Below, one piece after another: positions 1 through 8,950 of a DNA stretch of 64,000 bases. The position numbers were made by a program, and so were the translations under genes. Every line of letters starts with the position of its first letter. The first letter of the stretch is position 1. This DNA is from Tolypothrix sp. PCC 7712 (GTDB lineage Bacteria > Cyanobacteriota > Cyanobacteriia > Cyanobacteriales > Nostocaceae): positions 124,001 through 188,000 of the forward strand of contig NZ_CP063787.1 in assembly GCF_025860405.1 (NCBI RefSeq). The letters run 5' to 3'. The notes beneath the pieces are model-generated. The model saw only the letters and a program-made list of their open reading frames with translations. It was not told the origin of the DNA and did not search any database.

Positions 1-61
1 CTCCAATTAAATCAATTTCAAAGTAAACTTGACCTTTATCTCCAAATCTCCCCTCAATCAT
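1..61 (-). CDS. Retropepsin-like (clan AA) aspartic protease, N-terminal fragment cut by the window edge
   Basis: Only about 20 codons are inside the window, starting MIEGRFGDKGQVYFEIDLIG. The start ATG overlaps the stop of the upstream gene as ATGA, so the two are translationally coupled. The M-x-x-G-R opening and the upstream partner match the complete pair at 9627-10276, whose second gene has the DTG motif of a retropepsin-like protease. The assignment rests on that synteny and the short N-terminus; the catalytic DTG lies beyond the window edge. No function beyond probable protease fold can be stated. Confidence 0.5.
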   Translation of the reverse strand, partial: MIEGRFGDKGQVYFEIDLIG

Positions 62-375
62 ATTCTGCCACTAACTCCGGTTTCGTTAATGCCAAAAATA
101 TGATGAATCACATGAGGATATTTTTCTCTGGCCATTTTACTTGCTACCTCTTGATCCCGATCAATAAAATAATCCCCACTATCAGGTTCAATGGCAATAT
201 ACCAACCATAGTATTTATCTAGTATTTCTGGTTTTAAACGCTCAAAAATTACCCAACAACGCTCATAAAATGCCTGTCTTCTGGATTTTTCTTGAGCTTT
301 TTGTGCTTCTGTCCATTGAATTTCCGGAAATACTCTCCCACGTCTGACAATTCTTTCGGGTGAAGAGTGTGTCAT
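58..375 (-). CDS. Small protein paired with aspartic protease (module copy 1)
   Basis: A 105-residue soluble protein, rich in Arg/Lys and Glu at the N-terminus, with no membrane segment. The central and C-terminal part (a GDYFID stretch, then an Ala-rich helix, then HHIFGINETGVSGRI) aligns with the 91-residue protein at 9627-9902, which has EYGID followed by a similar helix and strand. In both loci the gene ends in an ATGA overlap with a retropepsin-like protease gene. This type of cyanobacterial gene pair is of unknown role; an antitoxin-like or adaptor role is only a guess. The ATG start is supported by the conserved core, not by a clear ribosome binding site. Confidence 0.7.
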   Translation of the reverse strand: MTHSSPERIVRRGRVFPEIQWTEAQKAQEKSRRQAFYERCWVIFERLKPEILDKYYGWYIAIEPDSGDYFIDRDQEVASKMAREKYPHVIHHIFGINETGVSGRI

Positions 376-898
376 ATTTTTGACCTCATGAAAATTTTGT
401 GATTTTAAGAAGATTTTGGAAAGTTTTGGAAGCAGAAGTTGGACAAGTTGTAAGCGGAAATACTTATAACTTCGTTAAGGCATTAATCAAGCGATCGCTT
501 TTTTTGGATAAAGAAAATGGACATAATAACAAAAATGGAAGAAGAACATGGACGCAAATCTATATAAATACTACTCAGATGCCAACTGTTCCCCTAACTT
601 GTGGGATTTCTTACAAACTTTAGCGTAGCTTGCCGCCGAAGGCATCGCTATTACCAAAACCTTTAACCTTTAACTTGCATACAGGCATATAATTTTAACA
701 GTTTAGTTTTCCTTTATATTATTTTTTGGACGTTTTTGTCAGGTAAAGATGGACAACCTGTCCAAAATCTTCTTCAAGTCACAAATTTATTGTCTATTTT
801 TAATTATAAAATCCCAAATGGGAACCATTGGTTCCCAAATCTTACTAATGAGCGATCGCCAAGTTAGACCCTTGGTTCCAAAGAAACCAGTATTTCTG
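376..898. other. Intergenic stretch, no convincing gene
   Basis: About 520 bases without a credible coding region. A short open frame at 399-623 has no recognisable protein character. A small inverted repeat of the GTAGCGT/GGCATCGCTA kind, common between cyanobacterial genes, sits near 622-652. An AT-rich stretch follows at 690-830. Confidence 0.5.
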
Positions 899-1126
899 AT
901 GACAAAAACTGACCTACAAGCGTGGCTTGACCGCGATGATCATGAACTCGTTGATGCCATCAAATCAGAGATTCATGATCATGTTGCGAAACTTCATGCC
1001 CGTGGCGATCAATTTTATGGCTATGCGATATTACCTGGCGAATTTGACACAATTCATAATCTCGTTGTTGCCTTCAATCGTGAATCGGATATTGCTCCAG
1101 AGAATGTCACTGACAGCTACTATCGA
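899..1126 (+). pseudogene. DUF4303-like protein, 3' truncated
   Basis: The frame from the ATG at 899 (residues MTKTDLQAWLDRDD...) reads through a Tyr-rich core (YGYAI near residue 40) to TDSYYR, resembling the N-terminal half of DUF4303-type proteins of unknown function. After the YYR codons (1118-1126) the sequence abruptly becomes the complement of the 3' end of the opposite TPR gene, and the plus frame runs on as nonsense to a stop at 1222. The gene has therefore lost its C-terminal half through a deletion or rearrangement. The family call is by remembered pattern and is moderate; the breakpoint is seen directly. An upstream in-frame ATG at 848 is an alternative start. Confidence 0.5.
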
Positions 1127-2064
1127 TTGCTTCCTTTAGCTTCTGGCACTCCGCTTGCAATGGAATGCCCAACTCCGCTGCCAGTGCCAATGCCTGCTGG
1201 CAATATTTCTGTGCTACCTTAACCTCACCTAGGGCTTGATGGATGTCTGCCAAATTTTTGAGTACCTCTGCTTCACCAGAGCGATCGTCAATATCTCGAA
1301 AAATCCTTAATGCCGCCTGATTATGAGTTAATGCCTCTGGATACTGTTTCAGTTTGAGTTGAGTCGTTCCCAGATTACCCAGGGCAGCGCCTTCACTTCG
1401 GCGATTACCAATCTCCTGTGCAATGATTAGGTTTTGTTGATGGCATTCGAGTGCCTGCTGATACTCTCCAAGACTGTAGTGAGCAAGTCCCAAATTGCCT
1501 AGAGCAAGACCTTCACTGTGGCGATCACCAATTTCCCGCATTATCGTTAGGTGTTGCCGATGGCATTCGAGCGCCTGCTGATACTCTCCAAGACTGTAGT
1601 GAGCAAGTCCCAAATTGCCTAGAGCACCGCCTTCATCCTGGCGATTATTAATTTCCTTCGCCATCGTTTGCCATTGCTGATAGAAGTCGATTGCCCGGTG
1701 ATACTCTCCAAGGCTAAGGTAAGCATTCCCCAAACCACCCAAGGCACGTCCTTCACCCTGGTGATCGTTAATTTCTCGCGCAATGGTTAGGTGTTGTAGA
1801 TAGAAATCGATTGCCTGCTGATACTTCCCAAAGCTAAAGTAAACATTCCCCAGATTGCCTACGGCCATGCTTTCACCTTGGCGATCTTCAACTTCTTTCG
1901 CTATCGTTTGCCATTGCTGATAGAAGTCGATTGCCCGCTGATATTGCCCAAGGCTAAAGTAAGTATTACCCAAACAGCCTAATGCAGTGCCTTCACCCTG
2001 GCGATCGCCATTTTCACAGGACAAACTCAAACTTTGTTCATAGTAATGAATTGCTTGTGAATAG

Positions 2065-3453
2065 CCCTGTTTTGTCACTCTGGCAGTAGTATAATAAGGT
2101 AAAAATGCTAGAACCAAGACACAGAGCATGGTACAGCCCCGTCCAGCCGCACCAACAGTCAAATTTGTGGACGAATATTGCCAGTGGTATAAAAGTCTGT
2201 TTCCAGATGTTAGGAGTTTCGAGGCTTTTAAATATCTCCATGTAGGCTGCATTTCTGATCTAAAACGTAAAACATTGCCAGAAATAGCAAAAATCGTAGG
2301 ATTAGATAACCAGCAAGGGTTGCATCATTTTCTAACTACATCACCTTGGGATATAGAAAAGTTAAGAACCTTAAGGTTAGAGTTAATTTTACAAGTGCTA
2401 AAAGGTAGACCAATCATTTTAATTATTGATGAGACAGGGGATAAAAAGAAAGGGAGCAAGACAGATTATGTGAAACGGCAGTATATAGGAAATTTGGGAA
2501 AAACAGATAATGGAATTGTGGCAGTGACAGTATATGGTGTTTTCTGTGGGATGACATTTCCATTACTGTTTGAAGTGTATAAACCCAGGGAAAGATTACA
2601 GGCAGGAGATAAGTACCGCACTAAACCAGAAATAGCAGCAATACTGATAAAAAAGCTACAATCAATGGGTTTTAAATTCAACTTAGTACTTGCAGATAGC
2701 TTATATGGAGAGAGTGGTAAGAATTTCATATCTGTATTAGATGAACTAAACTTGAACTATATAGTAGCGATTCGGTCAAATCATTATGTAGAAATACTTC
2801 CACGACAACATATTCAATATTTAAAGTGGCAGAAGTTTCAAAGGGTATTCTCTGACTTGAGTCGGGAAAATCGATTTATTAGAGAAATTATTCCGGGAAA
2901 ACGTGGAGAACTTAGATATTGGCAAATTACTACAGATCCAGAAAATTTGCCTGATAACACTACTTGGTATGTGATGAGTAAATATCCAGACATTACGCCA
3001 AGAGAAGTTGGAAATTTTTACGGTTTAAGAACTTGGGTCGAGTACGGGTTAAAACAAAGTAAGAATGAATTAGGTTGGTCAGATTTTCGCCTGACTCACT
3101 ACCCAGATATTGAGCGATGGTGGGAAATTATTTGCAGTGCTTATTTAATGGTTAGTCTGCATTCGGAGCAACTGTTTCAGTCTCCATCACAACGAGAGTC
3201 AAAATTTGTTTCACATCCTTGGTGGGATAATGGAAATGGCTGGAAGAACATTCTTAACAATCTTCGTTTGATTATTCAACCTTTTACTTTATTTAATCTG
3301 ATATATCCCTGGTTAACGGTTTTTCCTATTCCTCAATTAGCTTTGGGTTTTTTTAAACTTCAATCTATTATTTATAGCCTCACCAGTTCAATTTTTATAT
3401 CCCTGATTCACCCTGATTTCTACTTTTCCTCTGCCTAGAGTGACAAAAGAGGG
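2065..3453 (+). mobile_element. IS701-family insertion sequence, copy A
   Basis: A 1389-bp element with imperfect terminal inverted repeats, CCCTGTTTTGTCACTCTGGC at the left and the complement of CCCTCTTTTGTCACTCTAGG at the right. It is flanked by a perfect 4-bp duplication ATAG at 2061-2064 and 3454-3457. Two further copies with the same ends lie at 23369 and 37420 in the opposite orientation. One transposase gene fills the element. The boundaries are confirmed by exact restoration of the interrupted TPR frame. Confidence 0.95.
2128..3438 (+). CDS. IS701-family DDE transposase (copy A)
   Basis: A 436-residue transposase that cuts and rejoins the IS ends. The likely catalytic triad is D101 (in IIDETGDKKKG), D190 (in VLADSLYGES) and E305 (in RTWVEYGLKQSKNELGWSD). 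The last block, followed by a Trp-rich helix, is typical of the IS701 branch of IS4-like transposases. The predicted protein is identical in all three copies in this window, so all are probably functional and recent. The gene starts 63 bp inside the left end and stops 15 bp before the right end. Confidence 0.95.
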   Translation: MVQPRPAAPTVKFVDEYCQWYKSLFPDVRSFEAFKYLHVGCISDLKRKTLPEIAKIVGLDNQQGLHHFLTTSPWDIEKLRTLRLELILQVLKGRPIILIIDETGDKKKGSKTDYVKRQYIGNLGKTDNGIVAVTVYGVFCGMTFPLLFEVYKPRERLQAGDKYRTKPEIAAILIKKLQSMGFKFNLVLADSLYGESGKNFISVLDELNLNYIVAIRSNHYVEILPRQHIQYLKWQKFQRVFSDLSRENRFIREIIPGKRGELRYWQITTDPENLPDNTTWYVMSKYPDITPREVGNFYGLRTWVEYGLKQSKNELGWSDFRLTHYPDIERWWEIICSAYLMVSLHSEQLFQSPSQRESKFVSHPWWDNGNGWKNILNNLRLIIQPFTLFNLIYPWLTVFPIPQLALGFFKLQSIIYSLTSSIFISLIHPDFYFSSA

Positions 3454-3833
3454 ATAGATACATAGAAAGAAATAGGCATTACCCAATCCTCTGTTGCAAG
3501 TCACCTCGTCTAGGGCATTTAAATGCCCAATTAGCCTCTGATAACAATTCATCATCTCCCGATATTTGCTCCAGGTTTGAAGCTGCGATCCAATTTGCCG
3601 ATCCAACAGAATGGTCTTCGCAGAATTCCAATCCTTTACCTCGCACAGATGGTGAAACGCTTCTAGGTAGTGGCGCACCTTCTCTAGATTAGTAGCATTT
3701 GGTGGTGGCTCATCCTCAACTGTCAGGTAGTATTCTACTGCTGTGTAATCCGCTAGTTGCTCAATCGGAATTTCATCCAAATTTATTTCCAATTTGGCAA
3801 AGAGTAGTTGACCAGGTGTTTGCGAATTACTTG

Positions 3834-5291
3834 TCATGCTGATTTCGCCTCATTCTTCAAGCGTTGTACCAACTGTTTATGGCGTTCTAGTGCCACACTG
3901 CGAACTAAATTGTGTTGTCCCAGGACACGCTTATTATTGTGGTTAACTGATTCCTCAGCCAAGAACCGATAGCATAGCTCTTCTAATGCTCTCTCTTGGC
4001 GCTCCCTGCTACACTGCTGATGTTCTAAACGCTTCACCAAGTTAGCCAACTGCATCAACCACCCTTCTTCTTGCACTGGAGCACGATATACTGAAGCAGC
4101 ACAAATCAAAATGTACGCATCCTTAACCTGACTTTCCAAACGCTCAAAGACAGCTTTTAGTCGTTGCTTATTGACCTCTAATCGTACTTTTCGGGTCAGC
4201 TTATGTAATTTCCAATCGTCGTCTGCTCCCACTATTTTCTTAGCATCCGCCTCTGCTTCTGCTAGAGCATTTTCTACCTCTTCTATCTTGCTGCTGATAT
4301 CATTCCAGTAAGCCTGGACATTCCCATTGAAAGACTCACAAATTTCCCCAATTATCACTCGTAAAACTAGGGGATGACCCTTGTAAGTTTTCCCAAGTCG
4401 CATCAGTAGAGGGCGATCTGGTGACTCCTCACTGACATCTAGCCCAGTTATCTCAAACAATGCCTCCTGCTCAGCTTCGTCTAATCCATATAAAACTTGG
4501 CGATGCCAGAAATTTTTGTACCGAGAGTCTACTAACTTAACTGGTAAATCTTGTGAAGTGACGATTAACCGACTTTGACAGGATTCTGCTGACAATAAGC
4601 TCAGAAAAAATTTTTCCCACCACTCGTCTACAAAATCACTCCAGCCGTCTTCTTCATTTCCTGTCAGCAGTTTCTCCAAAGAATCAATCAACACAAGTAC
4701 CTGATTTTCGCGCAGATGTTTTACTAATCTCTGCAACAATTTTTCTGGCTTATTATCCTCTGTTGGAACTTTCTCTTCCCACTCCTCTAGCCACCTAGCA
4801 GCGACACTGGCAAAGTCTGTAGATTTGTCTTGGTAGTCAAAATTAGCTCGCTTGAATCTGTTCTTCCAGTCGCCACCGAACCAGTCTTGCATTTCTACTG
4901 CCAATTTTTCTGCTAACGCAGTTTTACCAATGCCCGTGAGTCCCAGCATTAGCAAAAGACGACACGACCCACGAAGCTTTGTACTTAGTTCGTTAACTAG
5001 CTGCTCTCGACCTACCCAAGCATCATCAAAGGCAAAAAACTCTGGTCTGGAATCTTGGAGAGTTGGGGTGTCATCGACAATGGCTTCCCAGTTATCTATC
5101 CCGACAGCTTTACAAATAGCAACAAATACATCTCCATCAATTGGTCTCCCTCGCCTAAACCTTTTCAGGGTTGCAACTGAAGTCTTAGCAGCGTCACACC
5201 AAGAAGCTGCTGTTGCGCTCCATCTTTTCTTTCTTCTTGCTTGATCAACTGTTTCTAAACCTTGTTTTGATGCTTTAAGAGTAACCGCCAT
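3834..5291 (-). CDS. HTH-NB-ARC STAND ATPase
   Basis: A 485-residue predicted signal-transducing NTPase. Residues 1-70 form a basic HTH-like domain common at the N-terminus of cyanobacterial NB-ARC proteins (MAVTLKASKQGLETVDQARR...). The P-loop GLTGIGKT is at about 117-124 and Walker B VLVLIDSLEKL at about 198-208. A sensor-like SRLIVTSQ and a GHPLVLRVI block follow, then a helical winged region. I chose the ATG at 5291 because the family begins there; an upstream ATG at 5348 adds 19 unconserved residues. The stop overlaps the start of the TPR gene. The pair looks like a split NB-ARC-TPR receptor, with the TPR half broken by an IS. The ligand and effector are unknown. Confidence 0.8.
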   Translation of the reverse strand: MAVTLKASKQGLETVDQARRKKRWSATAASWCDAAKTSVATLKRFRRGRPIDGDVFVAICKAVGIDNWEAIVDDTPTLQDSRPEFFAFDDAWVGREQLVNELSTKLRGSCRLLLMLGLTGIGKTALAEKLAVEMQDWFGGDWKNRFKRANFDYQDKSTDFASVAARWLEEWEEKVPTEDNKPEKLLQRLVKHLRENQVLVLIDSLEKLLTGNEEDGWSDFVDEWWEKFFLSLLSAESCQSRLIVTSQDLPVKLVDSRYKNFWHRQVLYGLDEAEQEALFEITGLDVSEESPDRPLLMRLGKTYKGHPLVLRVIIGEICESFNGNVQAYWNDISSKIEEVENALAEAEADAKKIVGADDDWKLHKLTRKVRLEVNKQRLKAVFERLESQVKDAYILICAASVYRAPVQEEGWLMQLANLVKRLEHQQCSRERQERALEELCYRFLAEESVNHNNKRVLGQHNLVRSVALERHKQLVQRLKNEAKSA

Positions 5292-5744
5292 AGGGTGCTT
5301 CTCGCTTGTATACACATTCCTAATGGGACTTAGACAAAAAGTAGCCATAAAAAACCCTCAAATGTATATATAGAGAGACTTTGACATCGATTTGCCTAGT
5401 TTCTTGATATATCTGGGTTTCAAGCATTTTTGAGGCTTTAGCGTATTTTCCTTGCCCTGTATGAATTTGAGGCTTGTTTATGCCTCAAAAATGTTTAAGT
5501 CCCGCTAAGTAACTACTGATCTAAGTTGCAGTTTTTCGGATTGTTGTGCCCATCGGATACATATACTTTACAGGAGTGATTTTGAGGTTCAATTTTGGCT
5601 CACTTTTGATAGCTTGCCCAAGATGAGCCGAAATAGGAGATTTTTCGCCCGTTTGGGTACGGCATTCTAAAAGTGTGGAAAGCGAAGTTAGCGCTAACAA
5701 CCTTCTCCTTATACCAAACCAAAAATCCTCACGGGAGAAATACC
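5292..5744. other. Intergenic region upstream of divergent genes
   Basis: About 450 bases between the NB-ARC gene (minus) and a small membrane protein (plus). It is AT-rich with a TATATATAGAGAGA stretch near 5358-5375. No gene or defined operator is recognised. The promoters of both neighbours must lie here. Confidence 0.4.
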
Positions 5745-5933
5745 ATGCAATCTCGACTTGAACATTCAATCCAAACGAGCAAACCAACCATTATTGTACC
5801 AACTGATGTAGAACCAAATATACCCTCCCCTCAGTATTGGGGAACTGAAACAATCTTGGCAATAGCTATCTTAATTCGTGCATTTGCCTTATTAATTCAG
5901 ACTCTAACTCCATTGATTAAAAAGCAAGTGTAA
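5745..5933 (+). CDS. Small single-pass membrane protein, unknown
   Basis: A 62-residue protein starting MQSRLEHSIQ, with a GGGAG ribosome binding site about 8 nt before the ATG. The N-terminal half is polar with IPSPQYWGTE. The C-terminal half is a hydrophobic helix (TILAIAILIRAFALLIQ) with a Lys-Lys end. No family is recognised. The clear ribosome binding site and the amphipathic/membrane pattern support a real gene. Confidence 0.5.
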   Translation: MQSRLEHSIQTSKPTIIVPTDVEPNIPSPQYWGTETILAIAILIRAFALLIQTLTPLIKKQV

Positions 5934-6271
5934 TCCAAAAGTAGGGTTCTCAATCATAGTCGCTAACCTCGTGTTTAAAGTGTAGGGTAAGATGCCTGCC
6001 CTACTTTACTTTTTTGAAGGCATTGTATTAGTTAATGGAGAGCGATTTTTTCGGGGGGAGATGGGCAAAAATTAACCAAGGGATTTAAATATTAATCATC
6101 CCAAAGCCTTTGAAATTTTGTAGATCTAAGTTCGGTGTAACGAACAGTAAGTAAGTCGGTGGGAAAAAACAAAACTAAGTTAAGAAAAGTAAACAAAGCT
6201 ATAACCCTCTTCCCTCCTGCCTTCTGCCACCTGCCTCCTGCCTTGTCATAGCAATAATTTTTAACACTGAG
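5934..6271. other. Intergenic stretch with C/T-rich repeats
   Basis: No gene is visible. A run of CCTCCTGCC-like repeats lies near 6206-6245, of the kind often found next to rearranged cyanobacterial sequence. It borders the chimeric remnant at 6272. Confidence 0.35.
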
Positions 6272-6589
6272 CTACTTATGCTGAATATTTTTATGCCCCA
6301 AATAACTCTGAATTGTTCGGATATCAATGCCTCGATTCGCCAAATAATAACCTGTTCCATGCCGCAGCATATGAGCATGAACTCTTAAAGGTAAACCAGC
6401 TAATTCACCAGATCGCTCAACAATGCCGGCGATCGTATCATGCGCCAACGGGCCACGTCGAGAAGACTGGAAAATATAGACTCTACGCCAAATCATGGGA
6501 CTGATGCCCAAAATAAAAATATGAAGCTGGTAGATAACAAGTTGCTCAGAATTGGTCATTGGGTCATCTTCCCGCATTGCCATTCCCAT
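6272..6589 (-). pseudogene. Chimeric remnant: pRiA4b ORF-3-like start fused to tyrosine recombinase end
   Basis: The 105-codon frame joins two unrelated pieces. The first part (from about MTNSEQLVIYQLHIFILGISPMIWRR) matches the opening of plasmid pRiA4b ORF-3-like proteins. The second (from about GPLAHDTIAGIVERSG) matches the catalytic end of a cyanobacterial tyrosine recombinase, with HMLRHGTGYYLANRG and IQSYLGHKNIQH supplying the H-x-x-R and second His motifs. The catalytic Tyr region and the first Arg are missing, so it cannot be an active integrase. It is a scar of past integration or deletion and probably not a functional gene. Confidence 0.65.
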
Positions 6590-6648
6590 CTCCCCCGAAA
6601 AAATCGCTCTCCTAGAGTAGGGACTGGGGACTAGGGGAATAATTCTGA

Positions 6649-6912
6649 CTAATGCACATTAATTGACCGAATTAAAATGCTCATCACTTCCCCAGGATTG
6701 TTCGTTGGTAATAAGGGACTCCAATTACCTATATCTGCATAACCGAGTTGATGCAAAATACGAATTGTTGCCATTACAGCTTGGCTGGAGCCAATCAGCG
6801 TATGCTTAATTGTTTCTCGTTCTAGCTTTGCTGGGTAATTTGTTTGAAAGTTAGCAAGAGGTGGAATTTGGATGTTAGGATTTCCCAGAAAGCTTCGATA
6901 GTTTGATTGCAT
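6649..6912 (-). CDS. Conserved-looking small hypothetical protein
   Basis: An 87-residue protein starting MQSNYRSFLGNPNIQIPPLANF. The ATG at 6912 is preceded by GGAGAA at the right spacing, which decides it over the upstream ATG at 6957. The C-terminal half (SSQAVMATIRILHQLGYADIGNWSPLLPT, then PGEVMSIL) is compact, alternating helix and turn, with no membrane segment or known catalytic motif. It is the last of a series of minus-strand small genes. The function is unknown. Confidence 0.6.
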   Translation of the reverse strand: MQSNYRSFLGNPNIQIPPLANFQTNYPAKLERETIKHTLIGSSQAVMATIRILHQLGYADIGNWSPLLPTNNPGEVMSILIRSINVH

Positions 6913-6982
6913 AGAATATTTCTCCTGCATTCGGGGTTTACTAAATTTGCGTTGCACTTAATTTCTTTGTCTATACCAAGGT

Positions 6983-7282
6983 TTAATCAGGAAAGTTATT
7001 TTCAAAATAACTCTGATGCTTTTGAGTTGTGAGTGGATTTACTAACTGAAAATATTCGCTTTCAAGTGAATTATTAGTTCTAAAATAAAGTCGAAATGAG
7101 CCATCACCATATTGTTTGATGTCTTTTTCATTGAAAATAATTTCTTGCCTTTGCAACCATTGGTATACAGTTGCGTGAAACTCAGCCAGAAACAAAGCTG
7201 GAAAATAAATTCTTCCTACTTTTGCTCCCGTTTTTATGTGAGTGAATATTTGAAATTGTGGTTTATCTAATACTTCTGCCAT
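6983..7282 (-). CDS. Hypothetical protein, 99 residues
   Basis: A soluble alpha/beta protein starting MAEVLDKPQFQIF, with AAGGTG upstream of the ATG at 7282. An earlier in-frame start at 7378 would add unlikely residues derived from a repeat. A central FPALFLAEFHATVYQWLQRQ helix precedes a charged strand region (KQYGDGSFRLYFR). No domain is recognised. It lies upstream of the 6649-6912 gene on the same strand and may be co-transcribed with it. Confidence 0.55.
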   Translation of the reverse strand: MAEVLDKPQFQIFTHIKTGAKVGRIYFPALFLAEFHATVYQWLQRQEIIFNEKDIKQYGDGSFRLYFRTNNSLESEYFQLVNPLTTQKHQSYFENNFPD

Positions 7283-7375
7283 TGATAGCACCTTACATTC
7301 TGTTCTAAATTCTCTTGCCGTAAGGCTGTAAGGATTCAGCATCCAGGAGTCAGGAGTCAGAATTAAGAAGGAATC

Positions 7376-7501
7376 CAATACTTGTCGGTTAAGGGCAAAA
7401 GGGGAAGGGGAAAAGGGGAAAGAAAAAACCTTGAACCCTTACCCTTTCACCTTTTCCCCAAACCAAATTCCAAGTTGAAAATCCTTAACCGAGCAGTATT
7501 G
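7376..7501. mobile_element. MITE with about 10-bp target duplication, copy 1
   Basis: A 126-bp non-coding element with 19-bp terminal inverted repeats, CAATACTTGTCGGTTAAGG at the left and the complement of CAATACTGCTCGGTTAAGG at the right. It is flanked by AGAAGGAATC at 7366-7375 and 7502-7511. A second copy with the same ends lies at 42060-42171. The long duplication points to mobilisation by an IS4-superfamily transposase, which is inference. The interior is A/G-rich then C/T-rich and may fold on itself. Confidence 0.8.
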
Positions 7502-7618
7502 AGAAGGAATCCAGTATATTTTGGAACTTGTCTTTTCCTAATTATTTAACTCTTCTAACTCCTGAATTCTGACTCCTGGGTCTGATGATTTTGAGAAGAC
7601 AGATAAGAGTTCCTGCAA

Positions 7619-8350
7619 TTAAATTGATACTGATTCGGTGTATTTAAGAAAATTCGAGATTTTCCAGTTTAAACCGTGAACGGGATCGACTACATTCGGT
7701 TTTGAGGATGCACCGTCGCATAATAAGCAAGTCTCGCATTGAATTCTGTCATCTTCGGTATGACGGCACAGAACTTCGCCTTGGCTCAAAGGAGCATCAG
7801 GAGCGATGATTCTGAAAGTCCTCCAACCCTGAATTTGTGCTAACTCCGCTTCAGCTTGGCTTTGCACCGAAGCCATTAAATATTTCTGCCAACGGCGATC
7901 GCACACTCGCCATTGGTGCGTGTAACCAGTGTATTTTTTCGATGCTAAAATGATTGGCTCCCAAACCTCAAACGGTACTGCTGTTGGGTCTCCATAAGAG
8001 CCAATTCTCACTGGATAGCGATATCGTTTCAAAACTTCTATTTCATTTGTACCCAGTTTGGGATAAGTACCAGCTTTGTATTTGCGGTAGATATTATTAA
8101 CAGGTAATAGATTAACGTAGCAGCTACCGCTCTGACTCAATTTCAAGGGACAGTTCCCACAAATTCCCTGGTCTAAACCATTTCTTGCTGCTGACGTTGG
8201 CACGAATTCTTGCTGCAAAATCCAAGATTGAATCAATCTTCCAGTTTTGCGATTCGATGTAGGGTAAACAAATCCCGTCAAAATCAGGGCGATCGCAGAA
8301 CCATCAATTAAAGAAGCTCCTGACCAAACAATATAGCTGTTTTGTAGCAT
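7619..8350 (-). CDS. Cys-rich hypothetical protein, phage/plasmid type
   Basis: A 243-residue protein from the ATG at 8350 (MLQNSYIVWSGASLIDG). It contains a GICGNCPLK Cys pair with a further Cys about 12 residues on, a GSYGDPTAVPFEVW block, a YTGYTHQWR block and a C-terminal CETCLLCDG cluster, suggesting a metal site. Proteins with this order of motifs occur in phages and plasmids as uncharacterised families; I recall a DUF7227-like pattern but cannot verify it. Role unknown. It is part of a run of minus-strand accessory genes. Confidence 0.6.
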   Translation of the reverse strand: MLQNSYIVWSGASLIDGSAIALILTGFVYPTSNRKTGRLIQSWILQQEFVPTSAARNGLDQGICGNCPLKLSQSGSCYVNLLPVNNIYRKYKAGTYPKLGTNEIEVLKRYRYPVRIGSYGDPTAVPFEVWEPIILASKKYTGYTHQWRVCDRRWQKYLMASVQSQAEAELAQIQGWRTFRIIAPDAPLSQGEVLCRHTEDDRIQCETCLLCDGASSKPNVVDPVHGLNWKISNFLKYTESVSI

Positions 8351-8539
8351 ATTGATAACAGCAGATAGTTGAATATTGATGAGTTGGCAAGTTGTGAAGC
8401 GAGTAATTCCGTAGACAGATAGCCACAAAAGTTTACTGATTAAAAGCGATGAGTTGAGGAGATAAATCGCTTTTAATAAAAATCCTCCAGTCGGGAATGA
8501 TACTGGAGGATTTGAAATTGCTAATATGGATTATTGTGA

Positions 8540-8950
8540 TTAGTAGTGAGTGCTATCTTCAATCGTCTCTGATTGGTAATGCATCTGATTGCGCTCGGCA
8601 TATTCTTGTCTACGTTGCCAAGATATTTGATTTTGAACTATCAAATCTTCAAGGCTTTTACCAAATTTGCGATTTGCATATTCTAGTAATTGCTCTAGAG
8701 TGTATCGCTTTTCTTCAACATTACCAAAATCAGTAGTAAAGCGTTCTTTAAATTCATCCCAATCAAAAGTTTCTTTGAGAGAGCGTTTGGCAACAAGTCC
8801 ACAAAGAGAACGGATAGAATAGTAAACTTTTGAGTAAACACGCTCGGAGTAATTGCTCACGGCATATTCACCTAATATTGAACCATCTATTGGTTGAATG
8901 GTAGGAGTAGAAGATTTGCGTGACGGCATAAATTGTTCCGTAAACTTCAT
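8540..8950 (-). CDS. Hypothetical protein, 136 residues
   Basis: Starts MKFTEQFMPSRKSS at 8950; a second ATG at 8929 (MPSRKSS) is equally possible and neither has a strong ribosome binding site. The protein is hydrophilic with a helical centre (SERVYSKVYYSIRSLCGLVAKRSLKE) and an acidic-aromatic middle (DWDEFKERF). No domain is recognised. It lies upstream of the Cys-rich protein gene on the same strand, about 190 bp away. Confidence 0.5.
   Translation of the reverse strand: MKFTEQFMPSRKSSTPTIQPIDGSILGEYAVSNYSERVYSKVYYSIRSLCGLVAKRSLKETFDWDEFKERFTTDFGNVEEKRYTLEQLLEYANRKFGKSLEDLIVQNQISWQRRQEYAERNQMHYQSETIEDSTHY

Larger units (their letters stand above)
1107..3837 (-). pseudogene. TPR-repeat protein gene split by IS701-family copy A
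   Basis: The coding parts are 3837-3454 and 2060-1107. Removing the IS (2065-3453) and one copy of the 4-bp duplication restores a single frame of 445 residues across the junction (...AYFFLCIY joined to SQAIHYYEQSLS...), so the IS broke an otherwise intact gene. The protein has an N-terminal helical region followed by about seven 40-residue TPR units of the GNLGxAxxSLGEYQQAIxxxQQ type. The last five residues (DSSCQ) derive from the neighbouring DUF4303 fragment, so the 3' end is also rearranged. The start ATG overlaps the stop of the NB-ARC gene (ATGA), making this the second gene of that operon and the likely protein-interaction partner of the ATPase. Confidence 0.85.

Noticed and set aside
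399..623. 74-codon plus frame
   Set aside because: No ribosome binding site, no domain, and composition like intergenic DNA.
2466..2729. Open frame opposite the transposase gene (also at 24093-24356 and 38144-38407)
   Set aside because: It is the antisense shadow of the transposase gene, identical in all three IS copies and without protein features of its own.
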